IMG/VR virus record: IMGVR_UViG_3300034272_001011
Span: 1-25,938 of that record
Strand: one strand, 5' to 3'
Source: a virus
Length of the DNA stretch: 25,938 bases
Positions 13,685 through 20,043 of the stretch are shown one piece after another. How positions within the stretch are numbered: position 1 is the first letter of the stretch; each line of letters starts with the position of its first letter. The notes beneath the pieces are model-generated. The model saw only the letters and a list, made by a program, of their open reading frames with translations. It was not told the DNA's origin and did not search any database. Made by a program: the position numbers and the translations under genes.

Positions 13685-14089
13685 CTAATTATCGTAACCC
13701 ATGATCTGCGAATAGGTTTCCCCACTTTCGTCATCATAAGATTCACCAAAAATATCCGAGCGATACTTGGCTTTTTCTTCTGCTTCGCATTTTTGGCAAA
13801 CAGAAGAAACAAAGTTTCCGTTTCCATCATAAAGTGCAAATGTGGAAAGGTTGCTTCCACATGAGCAAAGGCGAAATTTTCGTGTCCATTTCGTCATTTT
13901 TTTTGAAAGGTAGGGAATCTCTCCCGAAAGAATCTTTCGCAGGTTTTCCCGTCCTTCGGGGAATTTTGGCTCTTCAATTTCCCCACTTGGTGAGCAGGGA
14001 AAACTGAACCCTCCATCAGAGTAGATTTGAAAGTCCATGCTGTAATCAGTTAGGATTTCGTATCCATCTTTTATTGTTTTTATAGTCAT
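13685..14089 (-). CDS. Hypothetical protein with zinc-ribbon cysteines, 134 aa
   Basis: Start chosen at 14089 because AAGGAG lies upstream; the longer frame to 14245 runs through hairpin E and another small gene. The N-terminus is beta-like (DGYEILTDYSMDFQIYSDGG). The C-terminal half has FRLCSCGSNLS and SSVCQKCEAEE, two cysteine pairs around FALYDGNGNF, suggesting a zinc ribbon. The tail is acidic. Unknown function. Confidence 0.66.
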   Translation of the reverse strand: MTIKTIKDGYEILTDYSMDFQIYSDGGFSFPCSPSGEIEEPKFPEGRENLRKILSGEIPYLSKKMTKWTRKFRLCSCGSNLSTFALYDGNGNFVSSVCQKCEAEEKAKYRSDIFGESYDDESGETYSQIMGYDN

Positions 14090-14111
14090 AACTAACTCCT
14101 TATTTTGATAA

Positions 14112-14190
14112 GTCAGGATGCCCCTGACAGGCTTGATACTAACATTAGTACCAACTACTGCACCAGTATCTCTACTGATGCAGGGTGTTG
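14112..14190 (-). repeat. Hairpin element E (three stems)
   Basis: Stems: GTCAGG/CCTGAC (14112-14128), GATACTAA/TTAGTACC (14135-14152) and CAAC...CCAGTA/TACTG...GTTG (14152-14190). The last has the closing CAAC/GTTG pair that replaces GGC/GCC or GAT/ATC in other copies. It lies between the stop at 14194 and the SD before 14089. Confidence 0.7.
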
Positions 14191-14193
14191 AGA

Positions 14194-14316
14194 CTACTTT
14201 CCAGCTACCCAAAAACAGATAGCTATAACTACCATTGTTGCCCACAGAATGCCGAAATAAGGCAATCCTTGGCTAATATAGTCGATTGCGTCCATATTAT
14301 TAGAAGCGTTTTGCAT
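14194..14316 (-). CDS. 40-aa predicted membrane micro-protein
   Basis: MQNASNNMDAIDYISQGLPY followed by a hydrophobic helix (FGILWATMVVIAICFWVAG) ending K: one transmembrane segment. The ATG overlaps the end of the RMF-like gene by 17 bases and has a purine-rich AAGGGGCG upstream as a possible SD. An ATG at 14295 is the alternative. Could be a holin-like or regulatory peptide; unproven. Confidence 0.55.
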   Translation of the reverse strand: MQNASNNMDAIDYISQGLPYFGILWATMVVIAICFWVAGK

Positions 14317-14470
14317 CTCTGCGCCCCTTGTTATAAGCCTTCTTTAACACGGGATTTATATAGGGGCATTTAACCTTATTTGATTTGTGGATAAATGCGT
14401 CCCTGTAACCTTGAGTATAGGCAAGGTTAGTACCTAATTCGCTTACTTTGTTTTCCATACTATCACTCAT
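14300..14470 (-). CDS. Ribosome-modulation-factor-like protein, 56 aa
   Basis: The second half has AYTQGYRDAF, then KCPYINPVLKKAYNKGRRDA. A Gly-Tyr helix, CPY-x-NP and a second helix with GxRxA is the signature of the RMF/CrpP family, whose founder binds ribosomes into inactive 100S dimers. An SD (AAGGAG) precedes the ATG, just after hairpin F. A host-ribosome or other RNA-binding function is inferred by family resemblance only. Confidence 0.65.
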   Translation of the reverse strand: MSDSMENKVSELGTNLAYTQGYRDAFIHKSNKVKCPYINPVLKKAYNKGRRDAKRF

Positions 14471-14499
14471 ATAACTATCTCCTTATTTTTGTTTTGACT

Positions 14500-14553
14500 C
14501 AATAGCCTTATTGCTACTGATTACTGACCCCCTTTTCAGAGGGTCAGCGTATC
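14500..14553 (-). repeat. Double-hairpin element F
   Basis: CAATAGC (14500-14506) with GCTACTG (14513-14519), and GATTACTGACCC...GGGTCAGCGTATC (14519-14553). The 38 bases at 14486-14523 are identical to those at 16396-16433 in element J, yet the outer stem uses different bases (CTGACCC instead of ATTGCCCC). Lies between the stop at 14558 and the next SD. Confidence 0.75.
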
Positions 14554-14557
14554 AATA

Positions 14558-14818
14558 TCAGTTTTCTACAGGAATTCCATTATTAGCCCCCATATAAGAG
14601 AACCAATCTTGCGGCTTTTGTTTAGCGTCTCCGTTTCCTACCTTTTTAAGCCACTTATTTATGTGACGAGTAGTAGTCGATGACCATGCGTATGAAGTGC
14701 GATAAAATCCCACTCCATGAACATAAGCCGCAACTGGAGTTTCATAACTAAACAGAAGAGAATTTCCATTGCTGAAAATTACTTCGTTGATGTTATCACC
14801 ATGCGTTTTTAGTTTCAT
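14558..14818 (-). CDS. DUF8033-like phage protein, 86 aa
   Basis: NEVIFSNGNSLLFSYETPVA, then AYVHGVGFYRT and SSTTTRHINKWLKK. A beta-strand pair, a SYxTPVAAY element and an STTTxHIN helix start recall a small phage family (DUF8033-like). Good SD (AAGGAG) before the ATG. Unknown role; not confirmed by search. Confidence 0.62.
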   Translation of the reverse strand: MKLKTHGDNINEVIFSNGNSLLFSYETPVAAYVHGVGFYRTSYAWSSTTTRHINKWLKKVGNGDAKQKPQDWFSYMGANNGIPVEN

Positions 14819-14849
14819 ATTACTATCTCCTTTTTTGCTGTTTGTTTAT

Positions 14850-14911
14850 CTTGCTGACTGAATTGTTAGCAAGCTACTGCACCAGAAGTTGCCTTCTGAT
14901 GCAGGGTGCTT
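14850..14911 (-). repeat. Double-hairpin element G
   Basis: CTTGCT/AGCAAG stem (14850-14873) and AAGC...CCAGAAG/CTTCTG...GCTT stem (14871-14911). The closing AAGC/GCTT pair is shared with H. Lies between the stop at 14925 and the SD of the 14818 gene. Confidence 0.72.
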
Positions 14912-14924
14912 ACTGACTAAATAA

Positions 14925-15191
14925 CTACTTCAAGAAAATAATGAAGTAATCATCAGTTCGTTTATCTACTCGGTAAACTTCGTTGATTGCAAACTCAACA
15001 AAGTTGCGAGCATAAGGCTCAACTTTATGCCCTACTGCTGACCAAGTTTCGGGCATATCGTTTTCCTTATCCTCTTCCCAATAGATAACATACTCAAAAT
15101 TAAGTTTTAGCTTTAGGCTACCATCATTTTTGATGATTTCACCTTGGGCTTTATTCTTAATGATTTTAAGCAGATTAGCTTTTTCACTCAT
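14925..15191 (-). CDS. Hypothetical protein, 88 aa
   Basis: KANLLKIIKNKAQGEIIKN, then NFEYVIYWEEDKENDMPETW and FVEFAINEVYRV: an alternating alpha/beta pattern with a mixed-charge surface. An SD-like AAGGAAGG lies upstream. The sequence around its stop is repeated at the stop of the next gene upstream (see findings). Family unknown. Confidence 0.66.
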   Translation of the reverse strand: MSEKANLLKIIKNKAQGEIIKNDGSLKLKLNFEYVIYWEEDKENDMPETWSAVGHKVEPYARNFVEFAINEVYRVDKRTDDYFIIFLK

Positions 15192-15210
15192 TCTGTCTCA
15201 CCTTCCTTTC

Positions 15211-15264
15211 CTTGCTTTGTTAGCAAGCTATTACCCTGTCCTGTCACAACAGGGCAATGTGCTT
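15211..15264 (-). repeat. Double-hairpin element H
   Basis: CTTGCT/AGCAAG stem (15211-15227) and AAGCTATTACCCTGT...ACAGGGCAATGTGCTT stem (15225-15264). Same closing pair as G, different distal stem. Between the stop at 15278 and the SD before 15191. Confidence 0.74.
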
Positions 15265-15277
15265 ACTGACTAAATAA

Positions 15278-15460
15278 CTACTTGCAATTTTCGTTATTTA
15301 ACTCTGCGATTGCGATGTTAATTCGCTTATCTCGCTTTTCTGCTTCCCCTGTTGTATCTTTGAACAACAGGGAAATCGCTCTCTGTTTAGACTGAATAGA
15401 AAGGAGTTGTTTAACTCCTAACTTTTTCAGTTCTTCAATAGCTTTTCTTTCTTCACTCAT
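15278..15460 (-). CDS. Hypothetical helical protein, 60 aa
   Basis: MSEERKAIEELKKLGVKQLL, then SIQSKQRAISLLFKD and RDKRINIAIAELN: a highly charged helical protein. SD AAGGAGGTGAG precedes the ATG closely. Function unknown. Confidence 0.65.
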   Translation of the reverse strand: MSEERKAIEELKKLGVKQLLSIQSKQRAISLLFKDTTGEAEKRDKRINIAIAELNNENCK

Positions 15461-15481
15461 TCTGTCTCACCTCCTTTTTTT

Positions 15482-15532
15482 CTGTACCCTATGCACAGAT
15501 TATTGCCCCCCCATCAGGAGGGGCAATGTATC
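15482..15532 (-). repeat. Double-hairpin element I
   Basis: CTGTAC/GCACAG stem (15482-15498, one G-U) and GATTATTGCCCCCC...GGAGGGGCAATGTATC stem (15498-15532). The 3' base reaches the TAG stop of the ArdC-like gene. Located between that stop and the SD of the next gene. Confidence 0.74.
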
Positions 15533-16383
15533 TAGGCACTAACTCCAAGAATGAAGTCACAAGCGGCATGGGCTTTTCCAGCCGCACTAACAACTAGCTT
15601 TTTGTCATCTTTCAGCCTCTTCAGCCAAGAAGCAATATATGCCGCTGAATTGTCGATTGTTCGATCAACAATACCAGCAACAGCGCAAAGATAGCTTGCG
15701 CCCATCTCTGCAACTAACTCCTCTTTGGCATAATTGCTATCTCCAAACTTGCTGACCACATTTTGAAACCTTCCTAATCTTGACTCATGACCTGTGGCAT
15801 GGGTCAATTCATGGAACAGGGTAGAATAATATTCAGCCTCTCCCTTGAAGGTTTCTTTTTTCGGCATATTAACAACGTCAGAATCCCGACGATAATAGGC
15901 AGACTGATCAACGTGAGTTATAACAGGCTTTTTCTGCATATTCGCCACAATTTTTTCAGCCTCTTCAATAGGGTTGAAAGTAATCTGTGGCTCATCTGAT
16001 ACAGGAATGTTCAGCCCATCGCATTGACTAACATTAAAGACGTTATAATAACGCAACATCGGAATCGTTTTCTTTTCCTTTGTTACCTTATCAATGGTCT
16101 CTAACATTTTCCAGTAAACAACCATTGTTGACTTTTCTCCTTTCCTGACCTGACCTCCTAACTCCGTGGCTTGCTTATAGCTGACCCAATAGGGTGAGGA
16201 AAAGCCAGCACAAGAGAGAAGCCAGACATTCAGACCCCTGTAAGCCTTCTTGCTCACATAGTTGATAGGGAACTGGTTTGAACCGCCAGCCCACGGCTTG
16301 TGCCAAGGCACAACACCCTGTTCCAAAAGGTCAATAATGCGATCAGTTACAATGCTGTAAACGTCAACTTTTTCTTTGCTCAT
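15532..16383 (-). CDS. ardC: ArdC-like antirestriction protein (ssDNA-binding plus zincin domain)
   Basis: 283 residues, close to the usual size. The N-terminus (VYSIVTDRIIDLLEQGVVPW, then HKPW) is the ArdC-type ssDNA-binding domain. The centre has YYNVFNVSQCDGL (112-124). A zincin follows: FHELTHATGHESRL (190-203) contains the HExxH site, and EELVAEMGA (221-229) probably gives the third ligand. ArdC proteins protect incoming DNA from restriction on plasmids and phages. It has a good SD (AAGGAG) and lies near the 5' end of the minus operon, fitting early expression. Confidence 0.87.
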   Translation of the reverse strand: MSKEKVDVYSIVTDRIIDLLEQGVVPWHKPWAGGSNQFPINYVSKKAYRGLNVWLLSCAGFSSPYWVSYKQATELGGQVRKGEKSTMVVYWKMLETIDKVTKEKKTIPMLRYYNVFNVSQCDGLNIPVSDEPQITFNPIEEAEKIVANMQKKPVITHVDQSAYYRRDSDVVNMPKKETFKGEAEYYSTLFHELTHATGHESRLGRFQNVVSKFGDSNYAKEELVAEMGASYLCAVAGIVDRTIDNSAAYIASWLKRLKDDKKLVVSAAGKAHAACDFILGVSA

Positions 16384-16409
16384 AATACTATCTCCTTTTT
16401 GTTTTGACT

Positions 16410-16463
16410 CAATAGCCTTATTGCTACTGATTATTGCCCCCTGTTTCCAAGGGGCAATTTATC
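16410..16463 (-). repeat. Double-hairpin element J
   Basis: CAATAGC/GCTACTG stem (16410-16429) and GATTATTGCCCC...GGGGCAATTTATC stem (16429-16463). Shares 38 identical bases with element F. Located between the stop at 16468 and the SD of the ArdC-like gene. Confidence 0.76.
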
Positions 16464-16467
16464 AATA

Positions 16468-16629
16468 TCAATTCCGATTTAAAAGACGCCTTTTAGCTTC
16501 ATTTAGATCGGCAATCTCCTCTTCAGAGTAATCAAACCTTATTGCCATGCGTAGTTCCATTTCTACTCCTTCAAGGGTCAAATCTTCTAGGATTTTAATG
16601 ACGCATTTTTCGCTATATTCTTTTTCCAT
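16468..16629 (-). CDS. 53-aa acidic micro-protein
   Basis: MEKEYSEKCVIKILEDLTLE, then MELRMAIRFDYSEEEIADLN and a basic end. Mixed-charge helices. Good SD (AAGGAG) before the ATG. It is the first gene of the minus operon downstream of the control region, a typical place for an early regulatory or anti-host peptide; function unknown. Confidence 0.66.
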   Translation of the reverse strand: MEKEYSEKCVIKILEDLTLEGVEMELRMAIRFDYSEEEIADLNEAKRRLLNRN

Positions 16630-16650
16630 ACTATCTCCTTATGTTTTGAT

Positions 16651-16735
16651 GCTTTGAAAGTCAAAGCCACCTTCAACACTTCTGTGCTGATTATTGCCCC
16701 CTGATTAGTCGAAACTAAACAAGGGGCAATTTATC
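16651..16735 (-). repeat. Hairpin element K (three stems, operon leader)
   Basis: GCTTTGA/TCAAAGC (16651-16667), CAACAC/GTGCTG (16674-16689, one G-U) and GATTATTGCCCC...GGGGCAATTTATC (16689-16735), with an extra inner TTAGT/ACTAA pair. It precedes the first gene of the operon, so the element is not only intercistronic. Confidence 0.72.
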
Positions 16736-16839
16736 AAAACAGCTTTTATGAGTTTTTTCCCTTCTTGCAACGGATTAAATTTATGACCAATGCTCAACCT
16801 AGTAGGGGATTTATTGTGCCTTACTTTCTATTGCTACAG

Positions 16840-16854
16840 GGTGAGATCGTCACC
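16840..16854. promoter_or_regulatory. Palindrome 1, GGTGA-N5-TCACC (candidate operator)
   Basis: Perfect 5-bp inverted repeat GGTGA/TCACC with 5-base spacer GATCG, preceded by AG. The same half-sites and the same AGGGTGAGA left flank recur at palindrome 2, 134 bases away. Likely operator pair for a dimeric regulator; inference. Confidence 0.5.
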
Positions 16855-16961
16855 AGCAATTGGCGAAAGGGGCAGGTCAAAATCCAGTTCGGGTTTGAAC
16901 CAGTCAACCAGCAAGCTAAAATATCAAAGATCATGAGACGGAGATGAACCCCGAATTGTGG

Positions 16962-16996
16962 AGCGGTTCAAAGGGTGAGAGCTTCACCAAACCGCT
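16962..16996. promoter_or_regulatory. Palindrome 2, nested GGTGA/TCACC inside AGCGGTT/AACCGCT
   Basis: GGTGA (16974-16978) and TCACC (16984-16988) sit inside an outer pair AGCGGTT (16962-16968) and AACCGCT (16990-16996). It lies just downstream of a minus-strand promoter-like sequence, so it could act at DNA (operator) or RNA (5' UTR hairpin) level. Confidence 0.52.
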
Positions 16997-17011
16997 ACCA
17001 ACTTCATCCAC

Positions 17012-17038
17012 CCTATAAAAGAATCTTTCAATGGTCAA
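17012..17038 (-). promoter_or_regulatory. Candidate minus-strand promoter of the early operon
   Basis: In the minus direction, TTGACC (17033-17038) and TATAGG (17012-17017) are separated by 15 bases, shorter than ideal. Transcription would start near 17005, cross palindrome 2 and element K and enter the 16629 gene. Weak to moderate. Confidence 0.35.
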
Positions 17039-17249
17039 TAGGTTTTTTTCATGGGTATGCAAAAAAGTCTCTAGACCCGCATTCTAAAGCCTTCTACAGG
17101 CAATGAGATTTTTTGCCACAAAATCATCAGGAACAAAAAAACAGCCTCTACAAGCCCATTTTATAAGCCTCTAGCCCTTCAACCGCTTAAACACTACATC
17201 CATCAACATTCTTGCAAAAACTTTTATGCCACCAGCGCGACGAATATTC

Positions 17250-17279
17250 TTGACGGATTTCAATGTAAGACACTAAAAT
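17250..17279 (+). promoter_or_regulatory. Candidate plus-strand sigma70-type promoter
   Basis: TTGACG (17250-17255), 18-base spacer, TAAAAT (17274-17279). Placed about 85 bases before the terminase-like gene. A second TTGACA at 17326-17331, 17 bases before TAAAGG, could drive a nearly leaderless transcript. Based on consensus match only. Confidence 0.5.
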
Positions 17280-17362
17280 AGAAGCCACAAAGGAAGCCCC
17301 TCAAAAGCCCCTTGTAGCTACTGGATTGACACACTCAATTAAACTAGGTAAAGGCTAGACAT

Positions 17363-17953
17363 ATGACTAACCAGCAACCTTCCAAAATACCTAACCTCAC
17401 AACCAAACAGATTGCCTATTGTACCCTTCGAGCCAAAGGCGAAAACAAGGCTCGCTCATATCTGTTAGCGGGATACAAAGCCGCTAATTCTGAACAAGCA
17501 GGATCAGCCGCTTGTAAGTTAGAAGCTGATGACAGAGTGCATTCCTACATCTCTACTCTTAAAGAGAGTAGCTTTTTGAAAGAGGCATTGACATTAGCAG
17601 AGAAAAGAGCCTTTTTGGCTAGGGCAGTTAGGTGTGATGTAAGTAATCCTGATGCTGACCTGATACAGGAAGTGAGTGAGACATCAGGAGAGCATGGAGT
17701 TAGCAGGAGAGTAAAGGTAGTGGACAGGTTGCGAGCCTTGGAACTGGATAGCAAAATCGCAGGAGACTTCTATTCTGATCGTGAGCCTCAAGCTAACAAC
17801 CCTTTCACGCTCATCATAGCAATGGGTAGAGACTCTGAACAGTTTAGGATGGGAAACGGAAACACAATCCCAGCAGGTTCCCTGATCCGATCGGATATAA
17901 CAGATTCTCTACCTGACAAACCAGTTATTGATGCTGAAATCATCCCTTCCTGA
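17363..17953 (+). CDS. Terminase small subunit-like protein
   Basis: 196 residues. LTTKQIAYCTLRAKGENKAR, then LLAGYKAANSEQAGSAACKLE and VHSYISTLKE is a small-terminase pattern (a KQ...A-G-N helix, then AGY, then A-x-K-L). A coiled helical stretch (LTLAEKRAFLARAVRCD) and a polar C-terminal tail follow. Small terminase recognises the packaging site and recruits the large subunit. The large subunit is at the other end of the window on the opposite strand, 6 kb away. AAAGG before the ATG is a possible SD. Confidence 0.68.
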   Translation: MTNQQPSKIPNLTTKQIAYCTLRAKGENKARSYLLAGYKAANSEQAGSAACKLEADDRVHSYISTLKESSFLKEALTLAEKRAFLARAVRCDVSNPDADLIQEVSETSGEHGVSRRVKVVDRLRALELDSKIAGDFYSDREPQANNPFTLIIAMGRDSEQFRMGNGNTIPAGSLIRSDITDSLPDKPVIDAEIIPS

Positions 17954-18160
17954 TGGGGTCAGCTAACAATCCTTTTTTTAAGGGGTCCCTTACCGCATGG
18001 TGCCCCTCCCACCCACCCCAACTGGCCTCGGTGAGTTAGTATACATGACCCAATGAAAAAAAATCAGTATTTGGGAAGTTCCTCTTATTTTAGATTCTTG
18101 TAGAAAGAATATCTAATAAAGTGCTTTACAGGTTGATGGTTGTGGAGATAGTTTGCTGGC
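17954..18160 (+). other. Intergenic leader with hairpin
   Basis: 207 bases. TTAGA-TTCTT (18090-18099) and AAGAA (18105-18109) plus TCTAA (18112-18116) form a 10-bp stem with a two-base bulge, about 45 bases before the DUF5856-like gene. A C-rich segment follows the upstream stop. No gene seen. Confidence 0.4.
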
Positions 18161-18523
18161 ATGAATGAAGGCGAACTATTAATTACTTTGTTGAATGCGG
18201 CTACGATTGGTCATGTGTTGCATTTGAGGAGTAGGAGCTATTCGGAGCATAAGGCATTGGATGGGTTTTATAGTGGGATGCCGGGGCTTGTGGATGGCGT
18301 AGTGGAAGCGTGGCAGGGAAGGAATGGAGAATTGGTGAAGTTCCCTAATCAGATGGTGGAGTTGAGCGAGCATACTGATGCGCTTGTGTATTTGAATTTC
18401 TTGAAGGTGATGTTGGATGAGGAGAGGTATGTGTTGGGGGATGATAGTGAGATTCAGAATATGGTGGATGAGATTGCCGCCTTGATTGATTCCACGCTTT
18501 ACAAGTTGACCTTCCTAAAATAA
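18161..18523 (+). CDS. DUF5856-like phage protein, 120 aa
   Basis: IGHVLHLRSRSYSEHKALDG, then FYSGMPGLVDGVVEAWQG and LVYLNFLKVMLDEERYVLG. The HxxHLxSxSYSEHKALDxFY pattern with a later LVD-x-V-EAWQG is found in phage DUF5856 proteins, thought to adopt a Dps/ferritin-like four-helix fold. No ferroxidase role is demonstrated. It lies just before the tail-fibre-like gene, 9 bases apart. Confidence 0.68.
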   Translation: MNEGELLITLLNAATIGHVLHLRSRSYSEHKALDGFYSGMPGLVDGVVEAWQGRNGELVKFPNQMVELSEHTDALVYLNFLKVMLDEERYVLGDDSEIQNMVDEIAALIDSTLYKLTFLK

Positions 18524-18532
18524 AAATTTGAT

Positions 18533-19843
18533 ATGTCCTGTTGTTCTGCTGTTCCTATTAGCACGATTCCTCCTGTTGGTCAGGGGGTAGGGCCGTTGGT
18601 GTATGCGAATGGGAATCAGATGGCGAGGTTGAATCCTCCTCTGAATCCTAGCTTTGTTGTTTATGATGGGAGCGTGACTAGGTGGGGGGATGGGAGTGTT
18701 AATGCTCCTGTGTTGTTGCCCAACCTTCAGCAAGTACCCAATTCTAGTGTTGGATATTTTGTTGGCATTAATGCTGGGGGGCAACTGGTTGAGACAACGC
18801 TTCCTACTGTTGCAACAAGTGGTTCTTATAATGATTTAACCAACAAGCCTAATCTTAACTCTGGAAAGGTAATTTACGTTGATGCTGTGGTTGGAACGGA
18901 TTCAAGGGGGACAAATAGCAATTATAGCTTTTCTGTTCCATTTGCTACTATTGATGCCGCTGTTGCCGCTTCAGCTATTGGTGACTTGGTTTATGTAAAG
19001 GCTGGATCTTATACGATTGTTTCACAAATTAGCCTTAATGGAAAAGGTGATCTGTTTTTTGAACAAGATGCCAATGTAACTGTGGCGGCAAATGTGATTG
19101 CGTTTAGCCTTACTGCCGATCAACCAAAGATTGTTGGAGGATACGGAACATTTACTTGTTCTGGTACTGGTGGTCTATGGACGCAAAGTGGTGGAACATT
19201 TACCGTTCAATTGGTTTCCATTGAGTTTTTAGCAATTACAAACGCTTCTGGTGCAGGAACAATCTTTGCCTCTTCTACAGGCTCTTTGGTAATTAACAGC
19301 ACAGGAATTATAAATGCTCCTTTTTCTACTATAGTGAGCGAAACTGGAACTATTGGTAATGTTTTCTACCAAGTCTTATTTACTGCTTGTGGAAGATTGC
19401 TCGACATGACCCAATCCAATTCGTTCATGCAATTCACCGCATTGTGCTGGAGTGCCCAAGTTTTTGGTACAGAAGGCGTGAGTATTGTTGGTGGGACAAC
19501 ATCATTGCGGTTTGAAAATCTAGTTGGTGGAACCCCTGCTACAAAACTTGTTGTCTTCAAGTTTGCAAATGGAGATACAACAAACAACGGCCATGTTTTT
19601 AGAGGGGGTAGGCTAATTGCAAATAGTGCCAATCCATGCATCACGTTTAACTCCACAACAGCAACCAACAAGCTTGTGCGTTTGATGGGAGATGTTCAGC
19701 TTACTACTAGCGGAGCAAACTGCATTGTTTCTGCTGACCCAAGACAAGTTGTTGTATCTAGTGCAAATGCAAATGTTGTTGCAGATGCCAATACTAGCAT
19801 TGTTGGTGGAACACTACTTGTTAGCCCATTCTTTGCTTTTTAA
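18533..19843 (+). CDS. Beta-helix tail fibre/tailspike-like protein
   Basis: 436 residues. The N-terminal 100 residues probably form the virion attachment part and include SYNDLTNKPNL, a motif seen in many phage tail fibres. From about residue 110, KVIYVDAVVGTD and FATIDAAVAASAIGDLVYVK start a right-handed parallel beta-helix, followed by repeats of short Val/Ile/Gly-rich strands (GTGGLWTQSGGTF; GTIFASSTGSLVI). It likely binds or degrades a host surface glycan. No catalytic residues can be named. There is no obvious SD. Its stop overlaps the next start as TAATG. Confidence 0.78.
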   Translation: MSCCSAVPISTIPPVGQGVGPLVYANGNQMARLNPPLNPSFVVYDGSVTRWGDGSVNAPVLLPNLQQVPNSSVGYFVGINAGGQLVETTLPTVATSGSYNDLTNKPNLNSGKVIYVDAVVGTDSRGTNSNYSFSVPFATIDAAVAASAIGDLVYVKAGSYTIVSQISLNGKGDLFFEQDANVTVAANVIAFSLTADQPKIVGGYGTFTCSGTGGLWTQSGGTFTVQLVSIEFLAITNASGAGTIFASSTGSLVINSTGIINAPFSTIVSETGTIGNVFYQVLFTACGRLLDMTQSNSFMQFTALCWSAQVFGTEGVSIVGGTTSLRFENLVGGTPATKLVVFKFANGDTTNNGHVFRGGRLIANSANPCITFNSTTATNKLVRLMGDVQLTTSGANCIVSADPRQVVVSSANANVVADANTSIVGGTLLVSPFFAF

Positions 19844-20043
19844 TGGTTCACGAATTTAAGAACCCAATGCCTGTGGTAACTCCAATGGGCGACGGGTATG
19901 CCATCTACGTTCAGATGGGTGGGATGTTTGAGAATGATTTATGGACGGTTTGCTTGAGCAAGGATGGGTCTATAAAGCACTTTGATTCTAGCCAGATTAG
20001 AATGTGGCAGAACGCTACCTTTGGCATTAAGAAGGGCGATTGA
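19843..20043 (+). CDS. Small conserved phage protein, 66 aa
   Basis: MVHEFKNPMPVVTPMGDGYA, then IYVQMGGMFENDLWTVCLSK and IKHFDSSQIRMWQNATFGI. A compact beta-rich protein I recall next to tail genes of aquatic phages. TAATG overlap with the fibre gene. May be a fibre chaperone or accessory; unproven. Confidence 0.7.
   Translation: MVHEFKNPMPVVTPMGDGYAIYVQMGGMFENDLWTVCLSKDGSIKHFDSSQIRMWQNATFGIKKGD

Larger units (their letters stand above)
16736..17362. promoter_or_regulatory. Non-coding control region between divergent units
   Basis: About 630 bases without a convincing gene, between the minus operon (first gene 16468-16629) and the plus gene at 17363. It holds two matching palindromes (16840-16854; 16974-16988), promoter-like sequences in both directions, and four AGCCT-TCTA-like short repeats (17066-17177). 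A plus frame at 16783-16947 has no SD and crosses the first palindrome, so I do not call it. Confidence 0.6.

Noticed and set aside
14090-14245. N-terminal extension of the 13685 gene
   Set aside because: Runs through hairpin E and the 40-aa gene; the ATG at 14089 has a clear SD.
12352-16735. Repeated hairpins as intrinsic terminators or a CRISPR array
   Set aside because: No U-tract after the stems, stems vary in sequence, spacing follows genes and not a fixed repeat-spacer pattern.
16765-16947. Plus-strand frame of about 55-60 aa in the control region
   Set aside because: No SD, crosses palindrome 1, composition unlike neighbours; more likely chance.
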